A DNA stretch of 64,000 bases from Cristatella mucedo (Eukaryota; Bryozoa; Phylactolaemata; Cristatellidae), in the NCBI GenBank assembly GCA_009760855.2, contig WPIO01000124.1, positions 992,501 through 1,056,500 on the forward strand, given 5' to 3'. Positions 34,505 through 49,655 of the stretch are shown in pieces. The position numbers and the translations under genes are program-made. The notes under the pieces were generated by a model. The model was given only the letters and a program-made list of their open reading frames with translations, ran no database searches and had not been told where the DNA came from. Within the stretch, counting starts at the first letter, position 1; the number at the start of each line of letters is the position of its first letter.

Positions 34505-34636
34505 CTGTGAGGATCGATACGCACCCGAGTCAGGCCAATCGGCTTGGGAGCGGCTCACATGCGATGCAGCAGCAGCATCAGCTGCATCTGCTGCTGATGC
34601 ACCGACAGCAACCTGGCAGAGGCAAGCCGCTCTCAC

Positions 34637-34705
34637 CTGCACCGGCCTGTGTGGTGCAGTCCAGCTGCACGCTGCCACCTTCGGTCGTGTTCACTTCGAC
34701 CCGAC
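34637..34705 (-). CDS. Ig/FN3 receptor-like gene, exon 1 found: Ig1 start
   Basis: 69 bases, phase 1 to phase 1, acceptor CACCCTACCCTGTAG, donor GCAG|GTGAGAG. Encodes RVEVNTTEGGSVQLDC and TTQAGA, the A and B strands of a V-like Ig domain with a glycosylation site (NTT). The frame stays open upstream of the acceptor and includes NERTQDCCTGCPALKRAPYP, so the exon may really begin earlier and include a short cysteine cluster. The start codon and signal peptide were not found. Confidence 0.8.
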
Positions 34706-34949
34706 CTACAGGGTAGGGTGCACGTTTCAACGCCGGGCAGCCGGTGCAGCAGTCTTGCGTGCGCTCGTTCGCATTTGAACAGCTGCCCGAAACGTAGCGA
34801 AATTTCGATGCCTCAGTCACTTCGTTCGCAAGCTGTGGGACTGCAGCAGCAGCTGCTGCTGCTTTTATGCCTGATATTTGCAATTGGATTGCAGAAAACT
34901 CTCTAATATTAAATGACCATAACAGCAACTCAGCAGTTACGGAAAACCT

Positions 34950-35905
34950 AGTGCTAATAAAAAAAAGGCAGCCTAACCCTCAAAATAGGCTGTCGGCCTA
35001 TCTCCTGTAGCAGCTGCATGCAATTTGGGTGTCCTATTCCAAAATGATCTTTCACTAGATGACAACATCAGTTCTGCAATCAAATCTACCTATTTTCGTG
35101 GTTGATCAGATAAGCATGCCCCGGCCAAGCTGCTCCATGCAGGTGTGACATCACATCTAGAATTCTAAAACTCCACGACAGATACGCCCCCTGCCTGTGC
35201 AATAGCATGCTCACTGTGAGTACAAAACACGGAAGCAAGGCTTGTCTGTATTGAACGACACATCGATCTAAACCGGATCCCCATATCAAGCAGCATAGCA
35301 ACTCTAAGATTTTGTCATTCATTTTTTCAAGTCTTTTCTCTCTTTCTCTCTCCTGCTCTCCCTTTCCCTCTCACTCCCTCTCCCTCTTCCTCTCCCTCTC
35401 TCTCTCTCTCTCACACTGGCATGCCTATTCGAAACACTTCCTAATAAGGCTTTGCACAGCCCTGCTAGTTCTTCTGACTGAAGTCGTTTAGCCAGGCCTG
35501 TGTAATCAGTCTCGAATCCTTCAGATTTAGTTTCAAATGGCTGTGAACCAAGTTCATAACTAAGTGAACTGAACAGTTTTAGAAGGTTCCTGAATTAAGA
35601 TCCTTTTCCGCACACACGCAGAGCATGCCACGGGTGCTAAGATATGCAGACTAGACCGACTTACCACACGACATCAATTGACTTGATGCACTTGCAAAGA
35701 AGCAAACAATTCACTTATTCCATAACAGCATTTGCTCAGCCGAGGCGACTAGTCTGCTTATGCATGCTGAAACTGTACTTGTTCTTATTAACCAATTGGC
35801 ATGCTCTTTTTCCAGGATTTCTAAAGTGCCTAGAAAAATATTTAGTTCTCTTGAGGCGCAATACAAATGCTTTGCCATTACTGATGTTATTATCAAGGCT
35901 CCAGA
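34950..35905 (+). mobile_element. LINE-A fragments, rearranged, with (CT)n insertion
   Basis: The plus strand shows decayed RT blocks ('gcatgcaatttgggtgtcct' matching ARNLGVxF, then thumb-like sequence to about 35300). A (CT)n tract follows at 35331-35412, then C-terminal words to about 35600. A 3' UTR end with the terminal hairpin lies at about 35760-35905. The parts may derive from one copy with deletions. It lies upstream of (5' to) the Ig/FN3 exons. Confidence 0.6.
35331..35412. repeat. (CT)n/(CCCT)n microsatellite
   Basis: Impure pyrimidine tract within a LINE-A remnant. Confidence 0.9.
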
Positions 35906-36225
35906 TATGAGAACGCTTAAAGGGGGTAAAACGTTGTCAGAGCAGTTGAACCTACTTCTCTACAGATGCCAGTCAAGAGTATCAAATAAAAAGCAGGCAA
36001 CCATTTCTGGATGGTCGTGAAAATACACAAGTCCCATCGGCTTAAGATTTTAAAATGTGGCTGAGAGCACATTAGCTTTCTTCTGCTAATCAAGAATTGC
36101 ACGGCCAGTAGGTGCACGCGAAAGGTACTACAATTGTTTTTCTTATCTACTGTTTCGCCCCTTGACTCTAGCATCCTGACATTTAACTCTTTCACTTAAG
36201 CTAAGCAGTTAGCACACCGTCCAAG

Positions 36226-36612
<387 letters not shown>

Positions 36613-36639
36613 TTGCACATCGATTCTCTACAGGCGACT

Positions 36640-36770
36640 TCTGACTGGCCGAATACTGTGTGGCCGGGTACAGGATGAGCAGCAGCAGAGACATGCAGAG
36701 CCACAGCAGCAAGCCCACAGCAAATAGCATATAGCCGGACAAATTTCGGCAGGCACTCACATGGTGGTGG
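36640..36770 (-). other. Hydrophobic open frame and strong splice donor
   Basis: Two competing readings on the minus strand. First, a frame containing SGYMLFAVGLLLWLCMSLLL, which could be a membrane anchor or signal peptide, running toward a possible donor ATA|GTAACT near 36605. Second, an excellent donor (CAT|GTGAGTGCC) at 36760/36761, which would place this sequence in an intron. It lies 2 kb upstream of the Ig exons, so a role as the N-terminal exon is conceivable but unproven. Confidence 0.2.
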
Positions 36771-37332
36771 TGGAGCTGGAGCGCAGAGAGGGTCGAATCA
36801 AAGCTAGAGCTCTGGCAGGGTCAGGCGATCATGGCTTCAAGCAAACATGCGTGATAGGCATGAACAGTACTTGGTGGTCGCATAATTTGCTGTAGTTATT
36901 TCTGGACGTACTTGTGTCAGCAATATACTAACTTAAGGCAGATCTACGATACACAGTAAAAGCTGCCAAAATCCAAAATGTCGATGCCCACCTAAAGCTC
37001 TAAATCAGATCGACGAAGTGAAATTACTGCAGCATTACACAAACCTCTCGAGTAGACAGGAACTTTACTTACTTCTGTCTCAGTTGAGCAATGAAGTAGT
37101 ACCTAGTAGTACTAGAAGTACCTAGTAGTACCTAGTAGTAGTAGAAAGCAGTACCTACCAAAGCAGCGTTATTTAGAAGAGGCCCTGGGGGGGCTGCCGG
37201 TGCCTAGGGCCGTGTATAGCTCATACCAGCCGGTAAAATTATTTCGACCTTCCAATAGAATGGCTGTCGGTGAGTCTAACTGCAGAACTCATGTTCACAA
37301 TGCATCGTCTGACTCAAGGCTTGGATTAAAAC
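36771..37332. other. Unique DNA
   Basis: Short direct repeats of 'agtacctagtagt' at about 37095-37140. Nothing else recognised. Confidence 0.4.
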
Positions 37333-37557
37333 TCAAGTGTAATCAATGGTCATGCCCACGGTTGGCGGAGCTTCGTAATCGGCGCTAGGCACCTTCAGCC
37401 ACTTCAGCTTCGTTCGACCGAGGTGCAGTGTCGAGGCCGGTTTGAGTTGACGGCAGAAACATTTTAGAAATTCTCCTTGTGCACTTTTCCAGCAATAGCT
37501 TCGGAGAACATAATCGCTCCTTAGCAGAGGCACTTCCGCAGCTCGTGGGGCCAAGCT
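37333..37557 (-). CDS. Unrecognised open frame ending at a stop
   Basis: The minus-strand frame follows an acceptor-like GGGTAG and encodes about 73 residues including RSDYVLRSYCWKSAQGEFLK and TLHLGRTKLKWLKVPS before a TGA. It is basic and looks somewhat protein-like. It lies just beyond the 3' tail of a LINE-B copy. It could be an exon of an unknown gene or a piece of an unrecognised element. Confidence 0.2.
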   Translation of the reverse strand, partial: SLAPRAAEVPLLRSDYVLRSYCWKSAQGEFLKCFCRQLKPASTLHLGRTKLKWLKVPSADYEAPPTVGMTIDYT

Positions 37558-37561
37558 CCGA

Positions 37562-38085
37562 CACTACCCGGACGCTGGCATGCAATGTAATGTATCTCCG
37601 TCTGTAGCTCCACAAAGCCATAAAGACCATGTGGGTGTTACGCAGGAGAGTTTTGTATATCGCACTCGCAGCCTAAGCGGCTTTCGGTAGGCATTCGGTA
37701 CCCAGCAGACTTCGTCTCACGCAACAAAGAGAAAGTGGGAAGCATAGCCGAGTCAGGAGAGCAGTTGAGGTAGTGAGTAGCATGGAAGTAGCAGCTCGGG
37801 ACCGCTGAAAAGGATGTGCCATAGTCGACAGCAGGAGAGTAGTTGTCATTGCGTGCGAATTGTGCAAGCGAGTTCCACAGTCTAGGACCTGCAGAGCAAA
37901 AGCTTGTGTCGCCAACGGTCTTCATGGTGAAGAATCGAACAGCTAATTTATTCTCCATACAGGACCTGAGGAAACGATGAGGCTGAAACTGGTGCAGCAG
38001 TTCAGCTTGGTATGGAGGAGCCAAGCCGTGCCCTTGGCTTTGTAGGCCTGCGTAAGAACTTGGCTCTGTATCCGTTGGCAAGCAG
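37562..38085 (-). mobile_element. LINE-B fragment, RT C-terminus and 3' end
   Basis: Minus-strand frame with AELLHQFQPHRFLRSCMENK and GDTSFCSAGPRLWNSL, then the 3' end 'gtggagctacagacggagat' and a short ATGTA-type repeat tail at 37570-37585. It belongs to a family distinct from LINE-A (LCSAGPRLWNSLP-type C-terminus). Confidence 0.8.
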
Positions 38086-38236
38086 CAAGGCTGCAGGAGG
38101 GAGAGAGGCTGCCGATCTAAAGACCTGCCATTAGTCTGGCCGACGAAGGCTGGGCTGCCAAGCTGCTCCAGCCAATGCCGGAGCCATTTCAGCCTGCTCC
38201 TCCTTTGCCAAAGTCAACTCTATTTACCGAGCTTAT

Positions 38237-38350
38237 CCCCAACTGGAAGTTCCCCAACTGAAAGTTCCCCGACTGAAAGTTCCCCGACTGAAAGTTCCCC
38301 GACTGGAAGTTCCCCGACTGGAAGTTCCCCGACTGGAAGTTCCCCCCCCC
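38237..38350. repeat. 15-bp minisatellite, seven units
   Basis: Seven tandem copies of ccccgactg(g/a)aagtt with little divergence, ending in a C run. Because the unit is five codons long, minus-strand frames read as GELPV/GELSV repeats. Confidence 0.95.
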
Positions 38351-38550
38351 TTGATGAGGAAACAGACGTCGAAAAGAATAGACAGGCGGTGGGATAACGA
38401 GAATCCATCGCGGACAGCTCTCACTTTATCTGCAATAAAACTGCATCCTTAGCAGAACTTCGATGCATAAAACTGCATAAGTGGGCTGCCTTGCAGACTG
38501 AGCGACAGCTGGGGGGGTGGTGGTGGGGTGGGACCAGCTAGAAAAGCTGA

Positions 38551-38814
38551 GTGCAAGAGATGCATGATTTTGCAAGAACAGAAAGACTAAACCGAGCGGT
38601 TTGGTCGAATTCCGTCAGAGAACTAATGAACAAAGGGCAAGCGCACGTCAAAAATTACAGCGCATGGAAAAACGGTTTCAAAGAGCAAAAGTATGCCCAA
38701 ACGTTTCAGCGCTTATCGCTCTTACAGATGGCTGAATACGTTCTGCAGCGTCCAGGCAAGACAGCAGCACTCGAGGCTTCAGCACCGACAAGCGTCGGTC
38801 GAGAGAGCATTTGA
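38551..38814 (+). CDS. Unrecognised open frame
   Basis: Plus-strand frame of 87 codons, including RELMNKGQAHVKNYSAWKNG and KYAQTFQRLSLLQMAEYVL. Composition is protein-like (charged, mixed), but it starts with GTG, lacks clear splice signals and matches nothing I know. It may be a chance frame or an old exon. Confidence 0.2.
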   Translation: MQEMHDFARTERLNRAVWSNSVRELMNKGQAHVKNYSAWKNGFKEQKYAQTFQRLSLLQMAEYVLQRPGKTAALEASAPTSVGRESI

Positions 38815-39419
38815 TTTCTGTGTAGTCACCAACGAAAACATTCCACCGACAGGTGTCGCTCTTCTGGGACATGTTGAACAGTCAGTTTATCAGGCCGCTT
38901 ATATTTTGGGTACAGGCATCTTGACCGTAGCTCTAACTCTACCAAATCCGACTGGTCGAGGTATGACAAGCTTAAGCACACAGTGACACCCTTTCCGAAC
39001 ATGCCTTCCGGTGGTGGGGGGACTCCTATGCTAGCAAGGAACTGGTCGAGTATTTTTTTGCTACAATTATATGCAAAAGGAGGTGATAATACATTATAGC
39101 TAGACATGGGTGCAGTCACAGCATTAAAAATTTACTTGCACCTAACAACTCGAGTCGTCGGTTCGAGTTGCTGTAGCAAGCGTGCTGCTTGCTGCAAACC
39201 AGAAAAATGCCACTGGGGCTCGTCTGGTGCTTACATAGGCCAGGATTTTTAATCGGCTGCTCTTTATTCTTTATTGCTGAGCAATGTACATCCAATGACG
39301 GTCGTGCGAAAGTGACGGCTAACAGCTAGAAATTATTTCGTCAGCTAGCATGGAATGAGTTGCCACAAAATCTAAATATTTCTATATTTGTATACACTAG
39401 GTAACTGATTTCAATTCAT
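38815..39419. other. Unique DNA
   Basis: An opposing minus-strand frame (38826-39119, ending near a Lys/Arg/Tyr-rich segment) is unrecognised. No repeat family was identified. Confidence 0.35.
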
Positions 39420-41450
39420 TTTGGACCTGGGGTACACGGATAAGGAGTTTTTCTACTCCCCTATGTTTAAAATAAGTAGAAAGTAGCTGTTGCTCCACAA
39501 AAACTATGCTTATGTAATCAGGACAATGACACTTTGAAATTCTCTGCTTTTGCATGTTGGGCTGTATGTGGACATGTTCAAACGAATCGCTTGTTTTGTA
39601 CAGCACCCGGATTATTGAGGCAAGCACTTCTATCCAGCATTCTGAGCAGCATCAGTGAACGTTTGCACCCAGAATAAGCATGTTACTACATCTGTAGGGA
39701 ATTTATCAAGACGAGAGCCAAGTAGCATTCCGGGAAATATTCTGTTTGGATGTACTAGGCCAAGAAACCACACCTGGCCGTATATGTCATGAATCAAGAC
39801 TAGCCCTTGGCACCTCATGTCGCATTCGAATACTTGAAGGTAAGGTGAACGATCGCTGCTCGATAGATGGCATTTCTTGAGCAATATTAGGAAATCCGTG
39901 AAATAACACTTTTAATTTATATAAATACAATATATTTACAGGCTGGTAGTGGGGAGAAAAGAGAGCCATAAAGGTTGCTATCACCAAAGTTTAGCAGGAA
40001 CCTAGTAATCGCACCAACAACTGCCAACTGTCCACTGTGAACACTTCCAGCGTTGAACTGGCAAGAGCACACTTATCATCATGTATCTATTTACACATTC
40101 CTCAAGCCATCTTCAGGAGAGGGCAGCAAGTCAGACATCGAGGAAGATATTGCATATCCAGGTTCCAATTTCGCAGATGCACCTGGGTAGAGAAATCCAT
40201 TCTTCTCCAACAAGGAATACCTCAGCGATATGATAAACGACCTTGGTCTTACCAAGTCCAATACTGAACTTGCGGCATCTAGGCTCAAGGAGTGGAATTG
40301 TTGGATGAAAAAAGGAAAATAACAGGTCAGAGAAAGCATCAACTCCTTTCCCCAACATCTTTAGTCGGCAAGATGTGCTTTAAAAGCTGTGCTTTTGCAT
40401 TAATCTGGCCGGTCGATTCAAGGCTATAGAAATCACCTGTAACCCGAATGGATGGTGCCTTTTCATAGATTCATACCTCAACGTCTCGGTGTTTCATAAC
40501 AAGAACAAGTAATCGTCTCTTCCTGTGGCTTGCTCTCTACAGCTCAAAGGGGACTACACGAGTGTCAAGGTGTTGTTGAGTGCCTTAAAGTATGGCAGCT
40601 ATAGCTGAGAGATCTTTGGAGACTTCAAAATAAAGTCGTTCTTGATAAGCCTCCAAGATGGTTTCACGGAAGTTCCCTTGCTTTCTTCGCCTATGTGACA
40701 GTCGAAATTTGAGGTCGCACTATCGTAAAAAGGACTGGGCAAAGCCAAGTTCTCTATAAGGAAAAACGACGTCATTCGGAAGCAGCTGGTAAACCCTCGG
40801 AAGGTGCTCTTGCTACCACTGTACATTAGGTTAGGCTCCGTCGAGCAATTTTTCACAGCTCTAAACAATGAGTCATCAGCTTTCAAGTGCCTCCAATATG
40901 TCTTCCCACAGCTGTCGAAGCGAAAGGTTAAAACTAGTATCTTCGTCGGACCGAAGCTAAGAAGACTATTAAGTGCCATGAATTCGTCAAGCAGCTGAAC
41001 AGGTAAGGAGTAAGCGGCTTTGAACAGCTTCGCTTCGGTAGTTCACGGCTTGCTGAGCCATCACAAGGCTAGAAAGTATGAGCAGCTGAGTCAGACTCTC
41101 ATAAAGATCTGTGCCCAAAATGGAATGCAGAATGTCCCTCAAACGCAATGCACTTGATGATCGTCTTAGAAAATTCCAGGAGTGCATGAGAGCTTACTCG
41201 GAGGAGAAAGGTGAGCACTTTCACCACGATATAGTGAACTTAGCACATTGTTAACTAGGGCAGTATAACAGAAACATGATGAGGGACTTCTAAATTTGGG
41301 GCCTTCTTCGTCGAAAGAGAGAGCGCGATTTGCAGTACAGCCGCAAACCTAGAACATCTAATATTCTGTAACTGTTTACAGTGGACATTTTTGCATAACT
41401 TCAGAGTAAATCCATGTTAGCTATGATCCATTTCTGTTCTTCCTGAAAAA
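39420..41450 (+). pseudogene. Decayed transposon-like multicopy protein gene, copy 2
   Basis: Aligns along its length with the element at 12.1-14.5 kb. Visible words: DLGLTKSNTELAASRLKEWN (about 40240-40300), LPLYIRLGSVEQFFTALNNE with SSAFKCLQYVFPQLS (about 40810-40915), KTSIFVGPKLR (about 40930-40960), LLSHHKARKYEQL near 41060, MSLKRNALDDRLRKFQECMR near 41135-41195, and GEHFHHDIVNLA near 41215. The C-terminal part is the better preserved of the two copies. Stops and frameshifts make it non-coding. The family is the uncharacterised, highly repeated invertebrate type noted for copy 1. Confidence 0.75.
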
Positions 41451-41950
41451 TCTGAACGGCATGACCTCAATCTGTCAGTCTTTCATCGGAAACGGGTGCA
41501 TTTCAAGTTAATCATCGTTTTGGTCGCAAACACAAAGTTTGTGAGAAAAAATTTCTATTATATGGCTTATGAGGCATTTGCAATTAAGAAATAATATATA
41601 CTCCCCAGGGAAAAAATTGCGTTAACATTTTCGCTAATTATGTTCTTCTATTATGCAGTGATAATGAACTTACTTCCAGCACTTGTCTGCGGCATCAATC
41701 AAGCAAACAATCTAATTTTCCTTGCCCACTTCCTATGCCCATATCATATGCCCTAAGAGCATTGCAGATCGATTCCAAGTAAACCTATACCTGAGTGTGC
41801 CCAAAAAACATTTCTCGTGCACACTAGTTTCAATTTAGGCTTAGAGATTCATCATGTGGGAAATGACCACCAGTGCATGTAAAAGCTCTCAACCAAGGTA
41901 CACATTAGCATGTGTCACACGGACCCATGGACACATGCACACACACATGC
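41451..41950. other. Possible 3' trailer of the element, then unique DNA
   Basis: The first ~100 bases still match the sequence after copy 1 (14470-14530). The rest is unrecognised. Confidence 0.4.
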
Positions 41951-42085
41951 AGGTTTGGTCTAGCGGTTAAGGTGCTCGCCCCGACCAAGGTCTGACTGAG
42001 GTCGTGGGCTCGAGCCCCGAGGCATATGTGAAGCGCCTGAATAGAGATTAAGTTCTCTTGGGGCGCTATATAAATGAATTATATA
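41951..42085 (+). mobile_element. SINE-B copy, best preserved
   Basis: The plus strand reads ggtttggtctagcggttaag, then 'gtgctcgcc' (A box), 'ggtcgtgggctcgagccccg' (B box), then 'gcatatgtgaagcgcctgaa' and 'tagagattaagttctcttgg', ending in 'ggcgctatataaatga' and a TA-rich tail. The final ~50 bases correspond to the LINE-A 3' terminus, including the paired AGCGCC/GGCGCT stem. Confidence 0.9.
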
Positions 42086-43884
<1,799 letters not shown>

Positions 43885-44604
43885 ATCTGTCTGCCAGCCT
43901 ATCCATCTGTTTATCTATCGCTAAATCTGTCTATCTGCACTGTGTATATCTATCTCCACTGTGTTTATATATCTCCCATCTGTTTGTGGGCATGTCTATC
44001 TGTCTCGCTATAGGTATCGCTATCTCTCCCCCCCCTCTCTGACCTTACCTAGTGTGAATGCTACCCAATTGTGTGACTAAGCTGCATTCTTTTTCTGCTC
44101 CAGGTGGCTTGTTGAGCCAGTAGATTTGCAGTTTCTATTTTGCGCATAACTCTCACGAGGTGAGGTGTTCACCGTCGTTTTCAAATCGCCGGCCTTACCT
44201 GGCAGGTGATGAGCTAGGCAGAGCTATGTTGAATGGATTCCTCGAACAGCAAAAAAAGAGCATTGCCCTAGACTGCCCGATGCTGTGAAAGGTGATGGGT
44301 GCAATTGTAATTGGTTGCCTGCCACAATAATGGGCTACAGTCGACCCCTATCCTACGGTTAATCATGGCTGTCGACGAGCTTAAAAATGGTCTTCCGAAC
44401 TTCCGCCGGCTTGGCCAAGCACAAAGCTTGGTTGCCACGAGATCCGGCTGGCAAACACGTGCAGCTTCGCCAGGAGGGGGTGTAGAATGGGGGGTGGGGG
44501 TAGGTGGCCAGCGTCAGGACTAGCAGGAGCCCGGCCAACTATCACACAGCTAAACTCGAGCTCCTGCCACGGCAGCTCATACTCTTAGCAACTCATCACA
44601 CGCG
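43885..44604. other. Unique DNA with an isolated splice donor
   Basis: On the minus strand an ATG near 44264 opens MLFFCCSRNPFNIALPSSSP and reaches a strong donor (CAG|GTAAGG) near 44197. It could be a small initiating exon, but nothing connects it to the Ig/FN3 gene. Confidence 0.25.
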
Positions 44605-44612
44605 CACGCGCA

Positions 44613-44657
<45 letters not shown>
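44605..44657. repeat. (CA)n microsatellite
   Basis: CA dinucleotides preceded by CGCA words. Confidence 0.97.
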
Positions 44658-44662
<5 letters not shown>

Positions 44663-44766
44663 GAACACACAGTAACCTTGGCTGTCGTCGGCAGCACAGG
44701 TTATCTGAAGCACAGCCGGCTGAGCCAGGCCTCAAAGAGAATCAGATTTCTCTGGCTGCTGGGTAA

Positions 44767-45105
44767 TTGAGTTTTAAGCACCGGGCGCACTGCCAGGTTG
44801 GCTGGCATGCAGCTCAAGGGAGAACAGGGAAACCTATTGAGGAGCCCACTCTGGGCACAATTTCTGCAGCTACCCCGGCACCTGATAGGTTAACCACGAC
44901 CCCGAGGCCGACCGAAGGCCAAACAACCCAGGCTGGTCTGTCGCCCAGGCAGCCCTCAGTTACTACAACAGCCGAGCCTTTGTGGCTGTACCCAGCTGGT
45001 AATGACATACGAACGAACAGCCAACTGGGGCCAACGGCCACAGCCAGCTGCAGCAACAGCTGCTGCTGCTGCCACTGCAGCCTGCTGCTGATTATCCACC
45101 TCTAG
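44767..45105 (+). CDS. Thr/Pro-rich open frame, weak candidate
   Basis: The plus-strand frame (non-ATG start) contains a mucin-like segment (PAPDRLTTTPRPTEGQTTQA) followed by a cysteine run caused by a CTG/TGC repeat and a short hydrophobic end. A mucin-like stalk is conceivable. The cysteine run and lack of splice signals argue for a chance frame. Confidence 0.15.
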   Translation: MSFKHRAHCQVGWHAAQGRTGKPIEEPTLGTISAATPAPDRLTTTPRPTEGQTTQAGLSPRQPSVTTTAEPLWLYPAGNDIRTNSQLGPTATASCSNSCCCCHCSLLLIIHL

Positions 45106-45789
45106 AACCCAGAGGCTGTCCTGGTGCCGAGACCTATGCCATCAGTGACCCCTACAAGAGCCTGGGTGGGGGCCAGGCTCTTGTAGTGAGTGATCGATGG
45201 CCAACTTCAAGCTAAGATATCGTGAAATTCACACTAGGCACTCTAGAAGCCCTGTCGCAGGACCTACACCGATATTCCGACTCGCTGGCTGCTGCTGCTG
45301 CTGCTGCTGGTCGAATGGGCAAGAAGAGCAGGCACGTGCTCCAATCATTTTGCTGCCGATGGCTGGCACGACGGGACCGAAGTGCCAGCCATCGTTGGAA
45401 CCGGCAGCACTCACGCAAGTCGATGCAGCAAACGTCAATCTGGAGAGCCGGGAGAGCCCTGCTGATGTCACGCACTAAGACTTGGTGCAAGAAGAGGACA
45501 GCAAATTGAATGTACGTCGCGGCACCAGCATGACCAAAGCCGGTGCATGGCAATAAAGTCTCATCGCCAAAATATATATCGAGGGGACAGCTGGATTTGT
45601 ATATAGCCATCAGCACGCTGCTTCCATGCTGCATCCTCTCCAGGGCAATGGCACAGCATCTCTATGCCAGTTTTGCCCTAACCAAACAAGTGGTCTACTC
45701 GCGTGAAACTAGACATTCCCACGACGATCGGCTTGAATCAAAAGCATCCAGCTAAACGGTCGGTTTCTGGCCCTGCCGACATGCTGGAC
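45106..45789. other. Unique DNA with a CTG repeat
   Basis: (CTG)n at about 45287-45310 gives poly-Cys/poly-Ala/poly-Gln in different frames. No gene recognised. Confidence 0.4.
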
Positions 45790-48451
<2,662 letters not shown>

Positions 48452-48750
48452 GAATGTAATGTAATGTAATGTATCTCCGTCTGTAACTCCACAAAGCCAT
48501 AAAGACCATGTGGGTATTACGCAGGAGAGTTTTGTATAGCGCACTCACAGCCTAAGCGGCTTTCGGTACGCATTCGGTAGCCAACAGACTTCGTCTCACG
48601 AAACAAAGAGAAAGTGGGAAGCATAGCAGAGTCAGGAGAGCAATTGAGGTAGTCAGTAGCATAAAAGTAGCAGCTCAGGACCGCTGAAAAAGATGTGCCA
48701 TAGTCGGCCGTAGGAGAGTAGTTGTCGTTGAGCAAGCGAGGTTTAAAGGC
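48452..48750 (-). mobile_element. LINE-B 3' end fragment
   Basis: Carries the same 3' end as the copy at 37562, including an AATGT-type tandem tail (48452-48475) and 'ctccgtctgtaactccacaa' on the plus strand. Strongly 5'-truncated. Confidence 0.8.
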
Positions 48751-48857
48751 AAGAAACAGCATCAAATTTAAGCAATTAAAATCCTTTTGATTTCACGTGT
48801 CGTTGACAGATCTCCAAAGATCAGAATGAAATAATCAGCACTATAATAATTATGATG

Positions 48858-49003
48858 TAATATATTTTTATAGCACCTCACGAGAACGTAATCTCTATTC
48901 AAACGCTTCACACAAATGCCATGGGGCTCGACCTCGGTCATCAAATACATTCACACTGACCTCGGTCGGGGTGAGCATTTTAGCCACTGGGCCAAACCAG
49001 CCA
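48858..49003 (-). mobile_element. SINE-B copy, longer subfamily
   Basis: Tail, B-box region and A-box region as in other SINE-B copies, but with about 25 extra bases (plus strand 'tcatcaaatacattcacact') between the boxes. The copy at 52796 shares this insert. Confidence 0.7.
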
Positions 49004-49364
49004 GAGAAATCTAAGCACAGAATGCAAAGATTCATGATATATATATCGCATTAAGTCACTCTATTGAGTGCTCTCTCCTGAAAGACAGCTGGACACGAAC
49101 AGGCACGGTTAGAGATGTAACGATATACATCGCGGAGCTGCAACACAATGACTGCACAATCAAGCAGCACTCGGGCAAGATGAAACCGCCTGCAATACTA
49201 CGGCCTCAAGCGAAGAGCAGCTGACGCCAACACTTCAAGCGAGCTCGGGAGTCGAGCTCGACAGAGACACTAAAAAGAACAGCAAACCGGCCAAACTGAA
49301 ACCACCAGAGAGGACGCGTGAGAACCAACGACAAGACTAACCTTCTTAGATACGAACTAACTTA
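49004..49364. other. Unique DNA
   Basis: Nothing recognised. Confidence 0.4.
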
Positions 49365-49620
49365 AAACGCACACCTATTTAGGACAGCATTTAGTGGGTT
49401 CCTGTGATTGGTCCTTCATGTGCTTATGCGCGCTGACACTGTGCATGCTGCCACTAACCACATTTGCATGCTGACCCTGTGCATATCACCCCTAACCATG
49501 TTATTCATGCTGTTTATCAAGCATGATATGACTCACCATTTAATTGTATTTCCCTTTGCAGCAAATGTAAAGGGCCTAGATAGAGGTTGAATTCTCTGAG
49601 GGCGCTTCATCAAGTGCATT

Positions 49621-49651
<31 letters not shown>

Positions 49652-49655
49652 CTGA
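49365..49655 (+). mobile_element. LINE-A solo 3' UTR
   Basis: Begins at the end of the LINE ORF ('acacctatttaggacagcat'), continues through the whole 3' UTR to the hairpin, and ends in an (ATT)n tail at 49620-49652. The start point nearly equals that of the copy at 30965. Confidence 0.9.

Noticed and set aside
38237-38350. CRISPR-like array
   Set aside because: The 15-base units are directly adjacent with no spacers, and the DNA is eukaryotic. It is a minisatellite.
41951-42025. A tRNA gene
   Set aside because: A and B boxes are present, but the cloverleaf is imperfect and the sequence is followed by the LINE-type tail. It is the head of SINE-B. The SINE-A heads were rejected as tRNAs for the same reason.
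44767-45105. Mucin-like membrane protein
   Set aside because: Listed only as a weak frame. The Cys run and hydrophobic end are produced by a TGC/CTG repeat and there is no start codon.
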